This document shows, one piece after another, positions 37,403 to 46,488 of a DNA stretch of 64,000 bases. Both the position numbers and the translations under genes were made by a program. Under the pieces are notes generated by a model. The model had not been told where the DNA came from. It did not search any database and saw nothing but the letters and a program-made list of their open reading frames with translations. How positions within the stretch are numbered: the first letter of the stretch is position 1; the number at the start of each line of letters is the position of its first letter. This stretch comes from Woeseiaceae bacterium (lineage in GTDB: Bacteria > Pseudomonadota > Gammaproteobacteria > Steroidobacterales > Woeseiaceae), in assembly GCA_021773115.1 (NCBI GenBank), contig JAJFKS010000014.1, positions 1-64,000 on the forward strand, given 5' to 3'.

Positions 37403-38565
37403 TCACGCCGCCCTTATCCCTGTACGTCCATCTGCCTTGGTGCGTGCGCAAGTGTCCGTACTGTGACTTCAACTCTCACACGGCAGGCGATGCGGCACCG
37501 AAACGGCGCTATATCAATGCGCTGCTCAAAGACCTTGGGCGCGAAGTCGAGCGCGCAGATGGTCGGCCATTGCAAAGCATTTTCCTGGGCGGTGGTACAC
37601 CGAGCCTGTTTTCACCTGACGAAATCGCCGAGCTGCTGGACGCGATTTGCGATCGATTTTCGCTGCTTCCGCGCGCCGAAGTGACGATGGAGGCCAATCC
37701 GGGCACGGTCGAATGCGGTTCGCCGGCCGGCTACCGTACGGCCGGTGTCACACGCCTTTCGGTGGGAGCCCAGAGCTTCGACGACGGGATGCTGCAGGTG
37801 CTGGGCCGCATTCACAGCAGCGACGACATCGCTCGTGCTGTGCGGGAGGCACGGTCGAGTGGCTTCGAAAATGTCAATATCGACCTGATGCACGGCCTGC
37901 CCGGACAAAGCATCGAAATGGCGCTGGCCGATCTTCGTGCCGCGCTTGACCTCGAGCCGACACACATTTCCTGGTACCAGCTGACGCTGGAGCCAAACAC
38001 GGTGTTCTATGCCCGCCCGCCCGCCGGGCTGCCCGATGACGACGCGGCATTTGAGATCCAGCAGCAAGGTCAGGCGCTGCTCGCGGCACATGCGTATGAA
38101 CAATACGAGGTTTCGGCGTATGCCCGCGACGGGCGGCGCTGTGACCACAACATGAACTACTGGACCTTTGGTGATTACCTGGCCGTGGGTGCCGGCGCAC
38201 ATGGCAAAGTCAGCCGTGACGGCGCCGTCTATCGTTATCAAAAGCCGGCCAATCCGCTGCAATACATGGTTTCCCAGGAAACGGACGCTCCCGGCCTCCC
38301 GGCAGTGGCTCTTCGCCACGACGAACTAATATTCGACTTCATGCTCAACGCCCTGCGCCTCAATGAGGGATTTGCCGAGAGCGTGTTCATGGAGCGGACC
38401 GGCCTGTCGGCCGAGGCGCTATCAATGGCGACCGAAAATGCGAGGCGCCGCAGGCTGATCGTGCGCGATTCAGAGCGAATCTGGAAGCCGACTGAGCTCG
38501 GCGGCCGTTTTTTGAATGACCTGCAGTCAGAATTCATCACCGAGGTGCCCGGGGAGCCGGCATAA
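37399..38565 (+). CDS. hemW: Radical SAM heme chaperone HemW
   Basis: 388 residues from the GTG at 37399. The CxxxCxxC cluster motif (CVRKCPYCDFNSH) binds the radical-SAM iron-sulfur cluster; it is followed by GGGTPSLF and the HemN-like C-terminal domain (ELIFDFMLNALRLNEGF). HemW lacks the coproporphyrinogen oxidase activity of HemN and works as a heme carrier. It ends the rph-rdgB-hemW operon. Confidence 0.95.
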   Translation: MITPPLSLYVHLPWCVRKCPYCDFNSHTAGDAAPKRRYINALLKDLGREVERADGRPLQSIFLGGGTPSLFSPDEIAELLDAICDRFSLLPRAEVTMEANPGTVECGSPAGYRTAGVTRLSVGAQSFDDGMLQVLGRIHSSDDIARAVREARSSGFENVNIDLMHGLPGQSIEMALADLRAALDLEPTHISWYQLTLEPNTVFYARPPAGLPDDDAAFEIQQQGQALLAAHAYEQYEVSAYARDGRRCDHNMNYWTFGDYLAVGAGAHGKVSRDGAVYRYQKPANPLQYMVSQETDAPGLPAVALRHDELIFDFMLNALRLNEGFAESVFMERTGLSAEALSMATENARRRRLIVRDSERIWKPTELGGRFLNDLQSEFITEVPGEPA

Positions 38566-38948
38566 GGTCTGCCGTTGGCACCTTTTGGCGCAGTTTGATC
38601 CTCGTAATCGAGCCAGGCCAGCGACCCACCGGCAGGCCGCGAATTATGCATTTATGCACAAGCCTGCAGCTATCCCTATAAATTCAGTGTAAGACGACCC
38701 TGATCTCACTAGGCGCGTTGCAAAGAGCTTCTAAGTCGTTGTTTTAAATATATAATCGAAAATGGACACAAATTAGGCATTTTGACAACGCGCTATGAAA
38801 AACCGTGGCTTAGAGCATTCACTCAATTTTCATCCACAGTCTTATCCACAGCTTCTGTGGATAAGACATGGGGGCTTGCGGCGGTCGCCGCTTCGCTATA
38901 TCCTACGCGACCTTTTTAATTCAGTAGCGTGCTCCGGAGAGCCAGATC
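38566..38948. other. 383-base region with DnaA boxes and an AT-rich tract
   Basis: Between hemW and rpmE there is no gene. The stretch holds an 8-base inverted repeat GCGCGTTG (38713-38720) / CAACGCGC (38786-38793) that frames an AT-rich core GTTTTAAATATATAAT (about 38741-38756). Downstream are three DnaA-box sequences (38830-38864). The rpmE promoter must also lie here. Confidence 0.7.
38830..38867. promoter_or_regulatory. Cluster of three DnaA boxes with a perfect palindrome
   Basis: TCATCCACA (38830-38838), TTATCCACA (38842-38850) and TGTGGATAA (38856-38864) are one near-perfect and two perfect DnaA boxes, the last inverted. The two perfect boxes sit in a perfect 13-base inverted repeat (38839-38851 and 38855-38867) around CTT. 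Such spacing is beyond chance for a 38-base piece. Binding could control rpmE, or the site could be an origin or a DnaA-reloading site. Confidence 0.75.
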
Positions 38949-39152
38949 ATGAAAGCCGACATCCACCCCAATTACAAAGGCATCAAAGTCACCTGTAGTT
39001 GTGGCAACGAGTTCACTACCCGCTCGACGCTCGGCGAGGACCTCCTCATTGAAGTGTGCTCCTCGTGTCACCCGTTTTACACGGGCAAGCAGAAGATCGT
39101 CGATACCGGCGGACGTGTTGACAAGTTCCGCAAGAAATACGGTATGGGCTAG
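38949..39152 (+). CDS. rpmE: 50S ribosomal protein L31
   Basis: 67 residues. Four cysteines (Cys16, Cys18, Cys37, Cys40) show that this is the zinc-containing form of L31 rather than the zinc-free paralogue. The conserved [16 protein letters not shown] start and [23 protein letters not shown] are intact. It follows the DnaA-box region. Confidence 0.97.
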   Translation: MKADIHPNYKGIKVTCSCGNEFTTRSTLGEDLLIEVCSSCHPFYTGKQKIVDTGGRVDKFRKKYGMG

Positions 39153-39183
39153 AACCGCCTTCGCTTCGGCGAAAAAGGTTTCT
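39153..39183 (+). terminator. Possible terminator after rpmE
   Basis: Right after the rpmE stop, TTCGC-TTCG-GCGAA forms a short hairpin with a stable UUCG loop, enclosed by AACC and GGTT, then TTTC. It would end rpmE transcription before gltA. The outer pairing is broken, so the call is tentative. Confidence 0.4.
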
Positions 39184-39267
39184 AAAGTTACGACTTCCCA
39201 GAATCCCGGAACCCGGGGACCTCTGCTATGCTCGTCTGGATATTTATACGGATATTAGAGGATAGCG

Positions 39268-40560
39268 ATGAGTCAGGATTCATACCGTCTGACAAGCCCG
39301 GCTGGCTTGGAAATGGAGTTACCCGTTCGGAAAGGCACAGTCGGTCCCGATGTGATCGACGTTGCACGTCTGTACCGGGAGCAGAAAGTCTTTACCTACG
39401 ATCCTGGATTCGTATCCACGGGAAGCTGTGAATCTGAAATCACCTATATTGACGGTGAACAAGGGATCCTCATGTATCGAGGTTACCCGGTTGAGCAGCT
39501 CGCTGAGCACTCGAGTTTCATAGAGGTCTCCTACCTGTTGCTGCACGGCAACCTGCCAACCGCAGAAGAACTCGCCGCCTTCGACAACACGATTCGTCGC
39601 CACACCATGCTCAACGAAGGCATGCTGAGTTTTTTCGGCGGCTTCCGCTACGATGCACACCCGATGGCTATGTTATCGGCCGTCGTCGGTTCCATGTCGG
39701 CCTACTATCACAGTGAGATGGATGCATCGAATGCATTGCATCGCGACATCTTTTCGCACCGCATTCTTGCCAAGCTGCCGACGATTGCGGCAGCGGCGTA
39801 CAAGCTGAACACCGGTCAGCCGTTCATCTATCCGCGTAACGACCTTAACTTCACCGAGAATCTGCTGCACATGCTGTTCGCTGTACCGGCCGAACCTTAT
39901 GAAATCGACCCGACCGCGGCCGACGCACTCGACCTGTTATTCATTCTGCATGCTGACCACGAGCAAAACTGCTCAACGTCAACCGTGCGCATGGCCGGCA
40001 GTTCCGGCGCCAACCCGTATTCGGCCATCGCCGCCGGCATTTCGGCACTCTGGGGACCGGCACACGGCGGTGCCAACGAAGCGGTGCTGAACATGCTCGA
40101 GGAAATCGGCGATGTCAGCCATATCGGTAAATACGTCGACAAAGCCAAGGACAAGAATGATCCATTCCGCCTGATGGGCTTTGGTCATCGCGTTTACAAG
40201 AACTTCGATCCGCGAGCGACCATCATTCGCGAGATGTGTTACAAGGTTTTGAAGAAGCTCGATCACCAAGACACGCCGCTGTTCGACCTCGCCCTTGAAC
40301 TTGAACAGGTCGCGTTGAATGACGACTACTTCAAAGAGAAGAACCTGTACCCGAATGTCGACTTCTATTCCGGCATTATTTACAAAGCGCTTGGTATTCC
40401 GACGTCAATGTTCACGGTCATGTTCGCGATTGGCCGATCGGTTGGCTGGACGGCGCATTGGCGGGAGATGATCGCGGATCCTTCGACCAAGATCGCCAGG
40501 CCACGGCAACTCTACACGGGACCGGCGGCTAGAGATTATCTGGACATCGAAAAACGCTAG
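39268..40560 (+). CDS. gltA: Citrate synthase
   Basis: 430 residues, type II hexameric citrate synthase of Gram-negative bacteria. Active-site regions are [16 protein letters not shown] and [15 protein letters not shown]; the N-terminal [31 protein letters not shown] block is typical. AGAGGA lies seven bases before the ATG. The stop codon TAG is the first three bases of a REP-like palindrome. Confidence 0.97.
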   Translation: MSQDSYRLTSPAGLEMELPVRKGTVGPDVIDVARLYREQKVFTYDPGFVSTGSCESEITYIDGEQGILMYRGYPVEQLAEHSSFIEVSYLLLHGNLPTAEELAAFDNTIRRHTMLNEGMLSFFGGFRYDAHPMAMLSAVVGSMSAYYHSEMDASNALHRDIFSHRILAKLPTIAAAAYKLNTGQPFIYPRNDLNFTENLLHMLFAVPAEPYEIDPTAADALDLLFILHADHEQNCSTSTVRMAGSSGANPYSAIAAGISALWGPAHGGANEAVLNMLEEIGDVSHIGKYVDKAKDKNDPFRLMGFGHRVYKNFDPRATIIREMCYKVLKKLDHQDTPLFDLALELEQVALNDDYFKEKNLYPNVDFYSGIIYKALGIPTSMFTVMFAIGRSVGWTAHWREMIADPSTKIARPRQLYTGPAARDYLDIEKR

Positions 40561-40578
40561 GAGCGGCCAATGGCCGCG
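40558..40578 (+). repeat. REP-like palindromic unit, left copy
   Basis: TAGGAGCGGCCAATGGCCGCG begins with the gltA stop codon. GCGGCCAATGGCCGC is itself a near-palindrome. The same 21 bases occur inverted at 40671-40691. Confidence 0.85.
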
Positions 40579-40587
40579 AAGCGCAGC

Positions 40588-40605
40588 GGCAGCCGCAAGG
40601 CTGCC
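40588..40605. repeat. Hairpin between the two REP-like units
   Basis: GGCAGCC and GGCTGCC flank GCAA to give a perfect seven-base stem with a GNRA-type loop. It sits between the inverted REP-like copies, forming a composite (BIME-like) structure between two convergent genes. It has no T tract in either direction to mark it as a classic terminator. Confidence 0.65.
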
Positions 40606-40670
40606 AAAAACGCCCGGCAACAAATGCGGTCAGTCAAGGACATGAGTTAGCCGCCGGGCGCGGCAGGAAT

Positions 40671-40691
40671 CGCGGCCAATGGCCGCTCCTA
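40671..40691 (-). repeat. REP-like palindromic unit, right copy (inverted)
   Basis: Exact reverse complement of 40558-40578. Its TAG is the stop codon of the minus-strand gene that ends at 40689, mirroring the arrangement at gltA. Confidence 0.85.
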
Positions 40692-41300
40692 CACGTGCTC
40701 GAGCATCAGCTGCACAGCGTTTGAATCCACTCGTTTCATCGGTTTGCCATCAATTGGGCTCATCGGCGCCTGGCGGATACCGTCGATCGGGAAGACCGTT
40801 ACCTGGATTGCATTGTTGCTGTGGTGGAATTCAAACCCCGAGTAAAGTTCCACCTGGCCGCGTCGGCTCTTGAGTCGACGCTCGTAGGACTTGTAGTTGA
40901 TGCCCATGCTGGCGAGCTCCATTGCGATGGATTCAGCGCTGTCGGAAAATACGTGAATATTGACCGAAGAGTTTTCATCCGCTGTGCCGGCGAGTACCGG
41001 TCCAACGAGTCTCGGTGAATGAGCCGACAGCAACTCCATCGCAGACAGCGCGGCAACTCGCATCAGCCGTAAATGATATTCGTAGGATTCACCACCAAAA
41101 ATCTTGAGATGTTCCGCGACGGCGACTTCAATTTCTGCGTTGCCGGGGAGGGAGCCGCGATTGTTCATGCCGAGCCGGTCGGCGGCTTTTTGTTTGGCAA
41201 CGCGATAATCGCGCACACCGTGATCAACGATAATGCGTGCGGCTTCCTGCGCCACGAGCTGTCGTTCGCGTTCCGATTCGCTGTTGCGTTTTCTTTTCAT
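40689..41300 (-). CDS. Conserved protein with nucleotidyltransferase-like fold, unknown role
   Basis: 203 residues. A basic N-terminus (MKRKRNSESERERQLVAQEAARI) with a helical RDYRVAKQKAADRLG segment is followed by NAEIEVAVAEHL, RLVGPVLAGTADENSSVNIHVF and a C-terminal QVTVFPIDGIRQAPMSPIDGKPMKR. The GTADENSSVNIHVF part looks like the first strands of a nucleotidyltransferase (G-x-x-x...S-x-x-x-h), but the catalytic Asp pair is not obvious. It starts five bases after the PBP1a stop on the same strand. Family recognised only as conserved hypothetical. Confidence 0.7.
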   Translation of the reverse strand: MKRKRNSESERERQLVAQEAARIIVDHGVRDYRVAKQKAADRLGMNNRGSLPGNAEIEVAVAEHLKIFGGESYEYHLRLMRVAALSAMELLSAHSPRLVGPVLAGTADENSSVNIHVFSDSAESIAMELASMGINYKSYERRLKSRRGQVELYSGFEFHHSNNAIQVTVFPIDGIRQAPMSPIDGKPMKRVDSNAVQLMLEHV

Positions 41301-41305
41301 GGCGC

Positions 41306-43906
41306 CTAAAAGATGGGTTCAGATTCTTCGTCGCCTGCCGTATCGGGTGCTGTATCAATGCCCGATGCATTATTAAATGGATCTGAAATCTCTTCTTGCT
41401 GTTCGCAATCCGGCACATTGCCTTCGCGAAAGACTTCCCAAATAAAATTCGCCTGACCACTGCGCGTCGGGCAACCGGTTGTCGGATCTATTTTGACCGA
41501 GACGATACCTTCTGGCATCGGCATCTGGTGCTCAGGTGCGCCAGCCAGTGCGATACGCATGAACTCGATCCAGATAGGCAGAGCGGTGCGCGAGCCTTCT
41601 TCGCGCGGGCCGAGCGGCAGGTCGTCATCGTAACCGACCCAGACGACGGTCGCGATGTCGGCATTGAAACCGCCGAACCAGGCGTCACGCCGATCGTTCG
41701 ACGTACCCGTCTTGCCGGATAGATCGGAGCGGCCCAGCTCACGCCGCGCACGCACGCCGGTACCGCGGCGTATCACTTCACGCATCATGTCCTGGACGAT
41801 AAATGCGTTTTGCGGGCTAATGGCCTGTGGTGCCACGTTGACGCCTTCGAAGAGCTCCGGTGCCGCCGTCGCATCCGGTCGATAGGTTTCCACAACGTCA
41901 GCCATTTGCTCGAGCAGGTATTCGGAATCATTATCCTCAGCGAACACGTCAATCGACTGCCTTGCCGACTCATCCACAACACACGGGTCACAGGCAACCG
42001 CCGGCGTTGCTCGGAATAGCGGCTGGCCGGTCGAATCAAAAATAGAATCGATGACGTATGGCTTCACAGCATGACCGCCATTGGCCAGCATTGCATAGGC
42101 CTGCGTCATATCAAGAGGCGAGGCCTGGCCGCCACCCAGGGCCAGTGAACCGTTGCGGATCAGCGTCGCGTCTGAGAAGCCAAACTTTTCAAGATGACGA
42201 ACCGCATTTCCAATGCCGGTTTCGAACAGCAGCAGACGAACCGAAACGAGGTTCATCGATTTTACGAGCGCTTCGCGCATGCGGGTCGGTCCGTAAAAGC
42301 GGCCGGAGTAGTTGATGGGTCGCCAGATTGCCTCAAGCTCCGATGAGCTGATGACAACCGGCGCATCAAGTACAACGGTCGCGGCCGTGTTGCCGTACTC
42401 GAGAGCCGCTGAGTAGATAAACGGCTTGAATGCCGAGCCGGGCTGGCGGTAGGCCTGGCGCGCTCGATTGAATTTGCTGACGGTGTAGTCAAAGCCACCG
42501 GTCAGTGCGGTAACAGCGCCATCGTAGGGGTCCATCGAAACGACAGCCGCCTGTGCCTCCGGAGGCTGCGCCAGTGCCCAGAAGTCATTGGCTGTCGGCA
42601 TGACGTAAACAACGTCGCCAGCCGCCACCACCTCGGCAGCCGTTTTTGGCGCGGGCCCGAAACTGTCACGATCGATGAACGGGTTCGCCCACCGTAATCC
42701 GTTCCACGGGATAGTGGCGGCCGACCCATCGTGAAACAGAATGCGGGCCTCATTTCTGTCGGTGACCTCGGTCACCAGGGCAAAGGACAGCCCGCCCGGG
42801 GCGTAACGGTCCAGCCGCTGCAAAATATCGTCGGGCCAGTGATCGACCGGCAAGCTCAGGATGTCATCTGTCAGCTCAAGCCGTTCAACCGGGCCTTTGT
42901 ATCCGCGGCGCCGGGTGAACTCGAGCAGTCCATTGCGCAACGAATAGTTGGCCGCTTCCTGCATGCGCGAATCGAGCGTGGTAACGACCTGGTAGCCAGC
43001 GGTATAGCTTTCTTCGCCGTAGCGCTCGAGCATCTGGCTGCGCACCATCTCGGCAACATAAGGCGCATTCAGCTCAATCGCTGCGCCGTGCAGGCGCGAC
43101 TCCATTGGATAAGCCATCGCCTCGTCGTATTCGTCGCCTGTGATATAGCCGAGGTCGCGCATGCGGCCGAGAACGTAACCGCGGCGGACTTTGGCATTTT
43201 CGGCATTGGAAACCGGGTTATAGCGCGAAGGCGCTGGCAAGACGCCCGCCAGTGTTGCGGCTTCGGCGATATTGACCTTGCTCAGGTCCTTGTTAAAGAA
43301 CACCTGCGCCGATGCGGCGACGCCATAGGCGCGCTGGCCGAAGAACATCTTGTTCAGGAACAGCGCCATGATCTGCTCCTTGGTGAACTCCTGCTCGATC
43401 TTGATCGCAAGAAAGGCCTCGGTCAGTTTGCGCTTCAAGGTTTGTTCGCGGGTCAGGAAGTAATCGCGAGCGAGCTGTTGCGTCAGCGTGCTGCCGCCGC
43501 CGCCCGAGGCATTGCCGGTCCTGACAAGGCGCGAAAAGGCGCGCAAAAAGCCACGATAGTCGAGTCCCGAGTGCTCAAAGAAGCGGCGGTCCTCCGCCGC
43601 AATAAAGGCGTGCACGACGTGCGGCGGCACATCTTCATACGTCACCGGGATGCGTTTTCTTTCGCCGATCTCGCTGATCAGGCGGCCGTCACGGCTGTAG
43701 ATCCTGAGCGGCACCTCCAAACGGATGTCGCGAATTGTGTCGGCTGACTGGAGACTCGGTTGTACGTAGTAATAAGCGCCAACGACGCCAGCGATCGCCC
43801 CAATCGACGCGATTGCGCCGAAACCGAGCAGGACAACGCCCAATCGGAGTAGTCTTCGTCGTCTTATGTGACGTGGTTTCGCTTTTTTTGGCGGTGGATT
43901 ATGCAT
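41306..43906 (-). CDS. mrcA: Penicillin-binding protein 1A (bifunctional)
   Basis: 866 residues. A short cytosolic basic tail and one membrane helix (about residues 20-45) lead to the glycosyltransferase domain with EDRRFFEHSG and GGSTLTQQLAR. An OB-like insert typical of PBP1A follows, then the transpeptidase domain with GSAFKPF (the SxxK-type catalytic motif) and KTGTSNDRRDAWFGG. It builds and cross-links peptidoglycan at the inner membrane. It diverges from pilM, as ponA/mrcA does in many Gammaproteobacteria. Confidence 0.96.
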   Translation of the reverse strand: MHNPPPKKAKPRHIRRRRLLRLGVVLLGFGAIASIGAIAGVVGAYYYVQPSLQSADTIRDIRLEVPLRIYSRDGRLISEIGERKRIPVTYEDVPPHVVHAFIAAEDRRFFEHSGLDYRGFLRAFSRLVRTGNASGGGGSTLTQQLARDYFLTREQTLKRKLTEAFLAIKIEQEFTKEQIMALFLNKMFFGQRAYGVAASAQVFFNKDLSKVNIAEAATLAGVLPAPSRYNPVSNAENAKVRRGYVLGRMRDLGYITGDEYDEAMAYPMESRLHGAAIELNAPYVAEMVRSQMLERYGEESYTAGYQVVTTLDSRMQEAANYSLRNGLLEFTRRRGYKGPVERLELTDDILSLPVDHWPDDILQRLDRYAPGGLSFALVTEVTDRNEARILFHDGSAATIPWNGLRWANPFIDRDSFGPAPKTAAEVVAAGDVVYVMPTANDFWALAQPPEAQAAVVSMDPYDGAVTALTGGFDYTVSKFNRARQAYRQPGSAFKPFIYSAALEYGNTAATVVLDAPVVISSSELEAIWRPINYSGRFYGPTRMREALVKSMNLVSVRLLLFETGIGNAVRHLEKFGFSDATLIRNGSLALGGGQASPLDMTQAYAMLANGGHAVKPYVIDSIFDSTGQPLFRATPAVACDPCVVDESARQSIDVFAEDNDSEYLLEQMADVVETYRPDATAAPELFEGVNVAPQAISPQNAFIVQDMMREVIRRGTGVRARRELGRSDLSGKTGTSNDRRDAWFGGFNADIATVVWVGYDDDLPLGPREEGSRTALPIWIEFMRIALAGAPEHQMPMPEGIVSVKIDPTTGCPTRSGQANFIWEVFREGNVPDCEQQEEISDPFNNASGIDTAPDTAGDEESEPIF

Positions 43907-44264
43907 AGTTACTGCCGTTTTCAGCCAAACCTCCCTGTTTTTGAAGGCGTTTGATCACCTTATTAAAGCTTATCGTGGTGCTCAGCTGGTGCAAGGAATG
44001 TGGCTTTTTACGGGCTAGGGCTCGAGACGGGGCATCAGGCGGCCGATGATAGACGGCAAAACCTGAACGCTGCAATAACGAGTCTGATGTTGGGGCGACG
44101 ACTGGTTCACGGAATCGGCGTATCAAGACGCATTACTATAGGGATGCTGGGTTCGTGAACAAAGTCACGTTTTATTTAACATTTTATTGATATATAGTTA
44201 AATCGCGTTGCTAATGTCCGACCTAGAATTGACTCGCAACTTACCGACTTAGAAGGAAAAAAAC
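43907..44264. other. 358-base divergent promoter region between mrcA and pilM
   Basis: No gene is seen. The pilM-proximal half is AT-rich (TTTTATTTAACATTTTATTGATATATAGTTAAA, about 44170-44203, quoted here as the composition landmark only) and probably holds the pil promoter; the mrcA side should hold its own promoter. No clear operator was found. Confidence 0.4.
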
Positions 44265-45326
44265 GTGCTTTTTGGCAATAAATCACAGCCATTGCTGGGC
44301 CTCGACATCACGACATCGTCGGTTAAATTGATAGAGCTTTCGCAGAGCGGAAAGCGCTATCGAGTTGAGTCATATTCAGCAGAGCCAACACCCCCGAGTT
44401 CAGTGAATTAAAAAGCCATTGTTGACGCCAAGGCCGTCGGCGAGGCCATTCGCCGCGCGGTTAAACGTGCAGGGGCAAAGGCAACCGATGTAGCCGTCGC
44501 AATCAGTGGTGATGCGGCGATTACGAAAGTCATCCAGATGCCATCGAGTCTTTCGGCAAGAGACCTTGAAGGGCAGGTCGAAATCCAGGCGGATCAGTAC
44601 ATACCGTTCCCGATGGAAGAGGTGAGCTTCGACTACGAAGTGATCGGCCCCAACGACAAGGACCCGGAGCTGATGGACGTTTTGCTGGTCGCAACCCGGA
44701 CCGAAAACGTCGAGCAGCGCCAGTCGGCCGTAACGGCTGCCGGACTGACGACACAAATTGTCGACGTCGAAGCGTTCGCGCTTGAGAATGCCTGCCGCTT
44801 GTTAAGTCACCAGATTCCGGACGGTGGTATCGGGCAGTCAGTCGCGGTAGTCGACATCGGCGCGAGCAGCACCACTTTTAGTGTATTGAAGGATCTCAAA
44901 GTCGTTTATACGCGAGACTTTAACTTCGGTGGCCAGCAATTGACCGAAGAAATCATGCGTACCTACGGTTTATCAATGGAAGATGCAGGACGCGCGAAAA
45001 AGCAGGGCGGCCTGCCAAGTAACTATCAACCTGAAGTACTCGAACCCTTCATTGATGATATGACGCAGCAGGTCAGTCGTTCGCTGCAGTTCTACCTGGC
45101 ATCAGGTGGCGGTCGCGAGCAGCCGGACATGATCCTGGTTTGCGGCGGTTGCGCCAATATTCCAGGAATCGCGGATGTCATCTCGAGTCGTGTGGGTATC
45201 CCGACCGAGGTCGGTGATCCACTCGGCCAAATGAAGATTTCATCCAAAGCCAAATCACAGGGCGTAAACAAAGATGCGACAGCACTTCTTACTGCTTGCG
45301 GTCTCGCACTGAGGAGTTTTGACTAA
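44265..45326 (+). pseudogene. pilM: Type IV pilus assembly protein PilM, interrupted by an in-frame TAA
   Basis: From the GTG at 44265 (AAGGA upstream) the frame reads LFGNKSQPLLGLDITTSSVKL, the normal PilM start, but codon 49 is TAA (44409-44411). It then continues as KAIVDAKAVGEAIRRAVKRAG and on to a normal C-terminus at 45326, so the frame is otherwise intact (about 353 codons). The context SSVN-stop-KAIVDA fits a GAA-to-TAA change. The actin-like ATPase fold needs its N-terminal part, so a restart at ATG 44538 would lack it. PilM is cytosolic and binds PilN. Either the strain lacks a working pilus, the base is a read error, or the stop is read through. pilN overlaps the stop (TAATG). Confidence 0.85.
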
Positions 45327-45892
45327 TGCCTAGTATTAATCTACTCCCATGGCGCGAGGCGGAACGCCAAAAACGTCAACGGGATTTCGGTATCGCCATG
45401 GGCGCCGCCGTCATCGCGGGCATCGCTGTCATCATGCTGTCGATGCTGTTTTATTCGCAATTGATTTCAGCGCAGGAGTCTCGCAATAGCCGGCTCAAGG
45501 CCGAAATTGCCATCCTTGAAGAAAGCATCAAGGAAATCGATAGCCTGGAACGGCAGAAGGAACGCCTGCTGGCGCGTATGGAAATTATCGAACAACTGCA
45601 GAAAAGCCGGCCGGAAATTGTGCACCTGTTTGATGAACTCGTTCGGCAGTTGCCCGAGGGTGTTTACCTGACGGGCATGAAGCAGACGGGTTCGCGGGTT
45701 GAGTTGCGGGGCATTGCGCAATCCAGCACGCGCGTATCCGCGCTGATGCGACAGATTGATGCCTCGGTCTGGCTAACGGACCCGGAGGTTGAGCGTGTCG
45801 AAACCAAGCAGTCTGGCAGTTCCAGGCAGTCGGAGTTCGTCGTTTACGCCAAGCAGGTTCGTTCGGACGCTGATCTGGAGGATGACGTATGA
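45326..45892 (+). CDS. pilN: Type IV pilus assembly protein PilN
   Basis: 188 residues. The cytosolic N-terminus INLLPWREAER is the motif that docks into PilM. One membrane helix (about residues 24-44) and a coiled-coil stretch (SRLKAEIAILEESIKEIDSLERQ) precede a ferredoxin-like periplasmic domain. It forms the inner-membrane alignment complex with PilM, PilO and PilP. Start and stop overlap the neighbouring genes. Confidence 0.95.
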   Translation: MPSINLLPWREAERQKRQRDFGIAMGAAVIAGIAVIMLSMLFYSQLISAQESRNSRLKAEIAILEESIKEIDSLERQKERLLARMEIIEQLQKSRPEIVHLFDELVRQLPEGVYLTGMKQTGSRVELRGIAQSSTRVSALMRQIDASVWLTDPEVERVETKQSGSSRQSEFVVYAKQVRSDADLEDDV

Positions 45893-46488
45893 GCATGATA
45901 GACGACCTCCAAAGTCTGGACGTCAATGACGTTGGCCGCTGGCCACTGGCTTTTCGTGCCGCCGTAATCGGCCTGGTGTTTGTCGGCGTTGTAGGTCTTG
46001 GAATCTATTTCACAATCATCAAAGACAAACGCCCGCAACTATTGCGCGCGGAGGCGGATCAAATTGCACTGCAAACGACCTTTGAGAACAAGCAAAGGAA
46101 AGCCGTCAACTACGACGCCTACAAGGCGCAGCTGGCTCAGATCGAACAGTCTTTCGGCACCATGTTGCGGCAGCTACCGGGCGAGACCGAAATCCCGAGC
46201 CTGATTGTCGATATTTCGCAAACTGGACTGGCGGCCGGCCTGCAGGAAAAACTATTTGTTCCACAGGCGGAGATTCCCCGCGAATTCTACGCCGAGAAAC
46301 CCATCCAGATTCGCCTGACCGGCAACTATCATGAGATTGGCAAATTCGTCAGCGGAATTGCTGCGTTGCCGCGAATCGTAACGTTGCACAACATTACGAT
46401 AACGCCGGAATCCAGCGACAGCTTTGATGTCTTGAGTATGGAAGTGACCGCTCAGACATACCGCTACCTGGACGAGGAGGCTAACTAA
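45889..46488 (+). CDS. pilO: Type IV pilus assembly protein PilO
   Basis: 199 residues. A short cytosolic part (MSMIDDLQSLDVNDVGRWPLAFR), one membrane helix (about residues 24-44), a coiled coil, then a periplasmic core with the conserved LRQLPGETEIPSLIVDIS. PilO pairs with PilN. It overlaps pilN by four bases and pilP by one, so the set is translated as an operon. Confidence 0.95.
   Translation: MSMIDDLQSLDVNDVGRWPLAFRAAVIGLVFVGVVGLGIYFTIIKDKRPQLLRAEADQIALQTTFENKQRKAVNYDAYKAQLAQIEQSFGTMLRQLPGETEIPSLIVDISQTGLAAGLQEKLFVPQAEIPREFYAEKPIQIRLTGNYHEIGKFVSGIAALPRIVTLHNITITPESSDSFDVLSMEVTAQTYRYLDEEAN

Noticed and set aside
40588-40605. Terminator for gltA
   Set aside because: The hairpin is perfect but is followed by AAAAA, not T, on the plus strand, and no T tract follows on the minus strand either.
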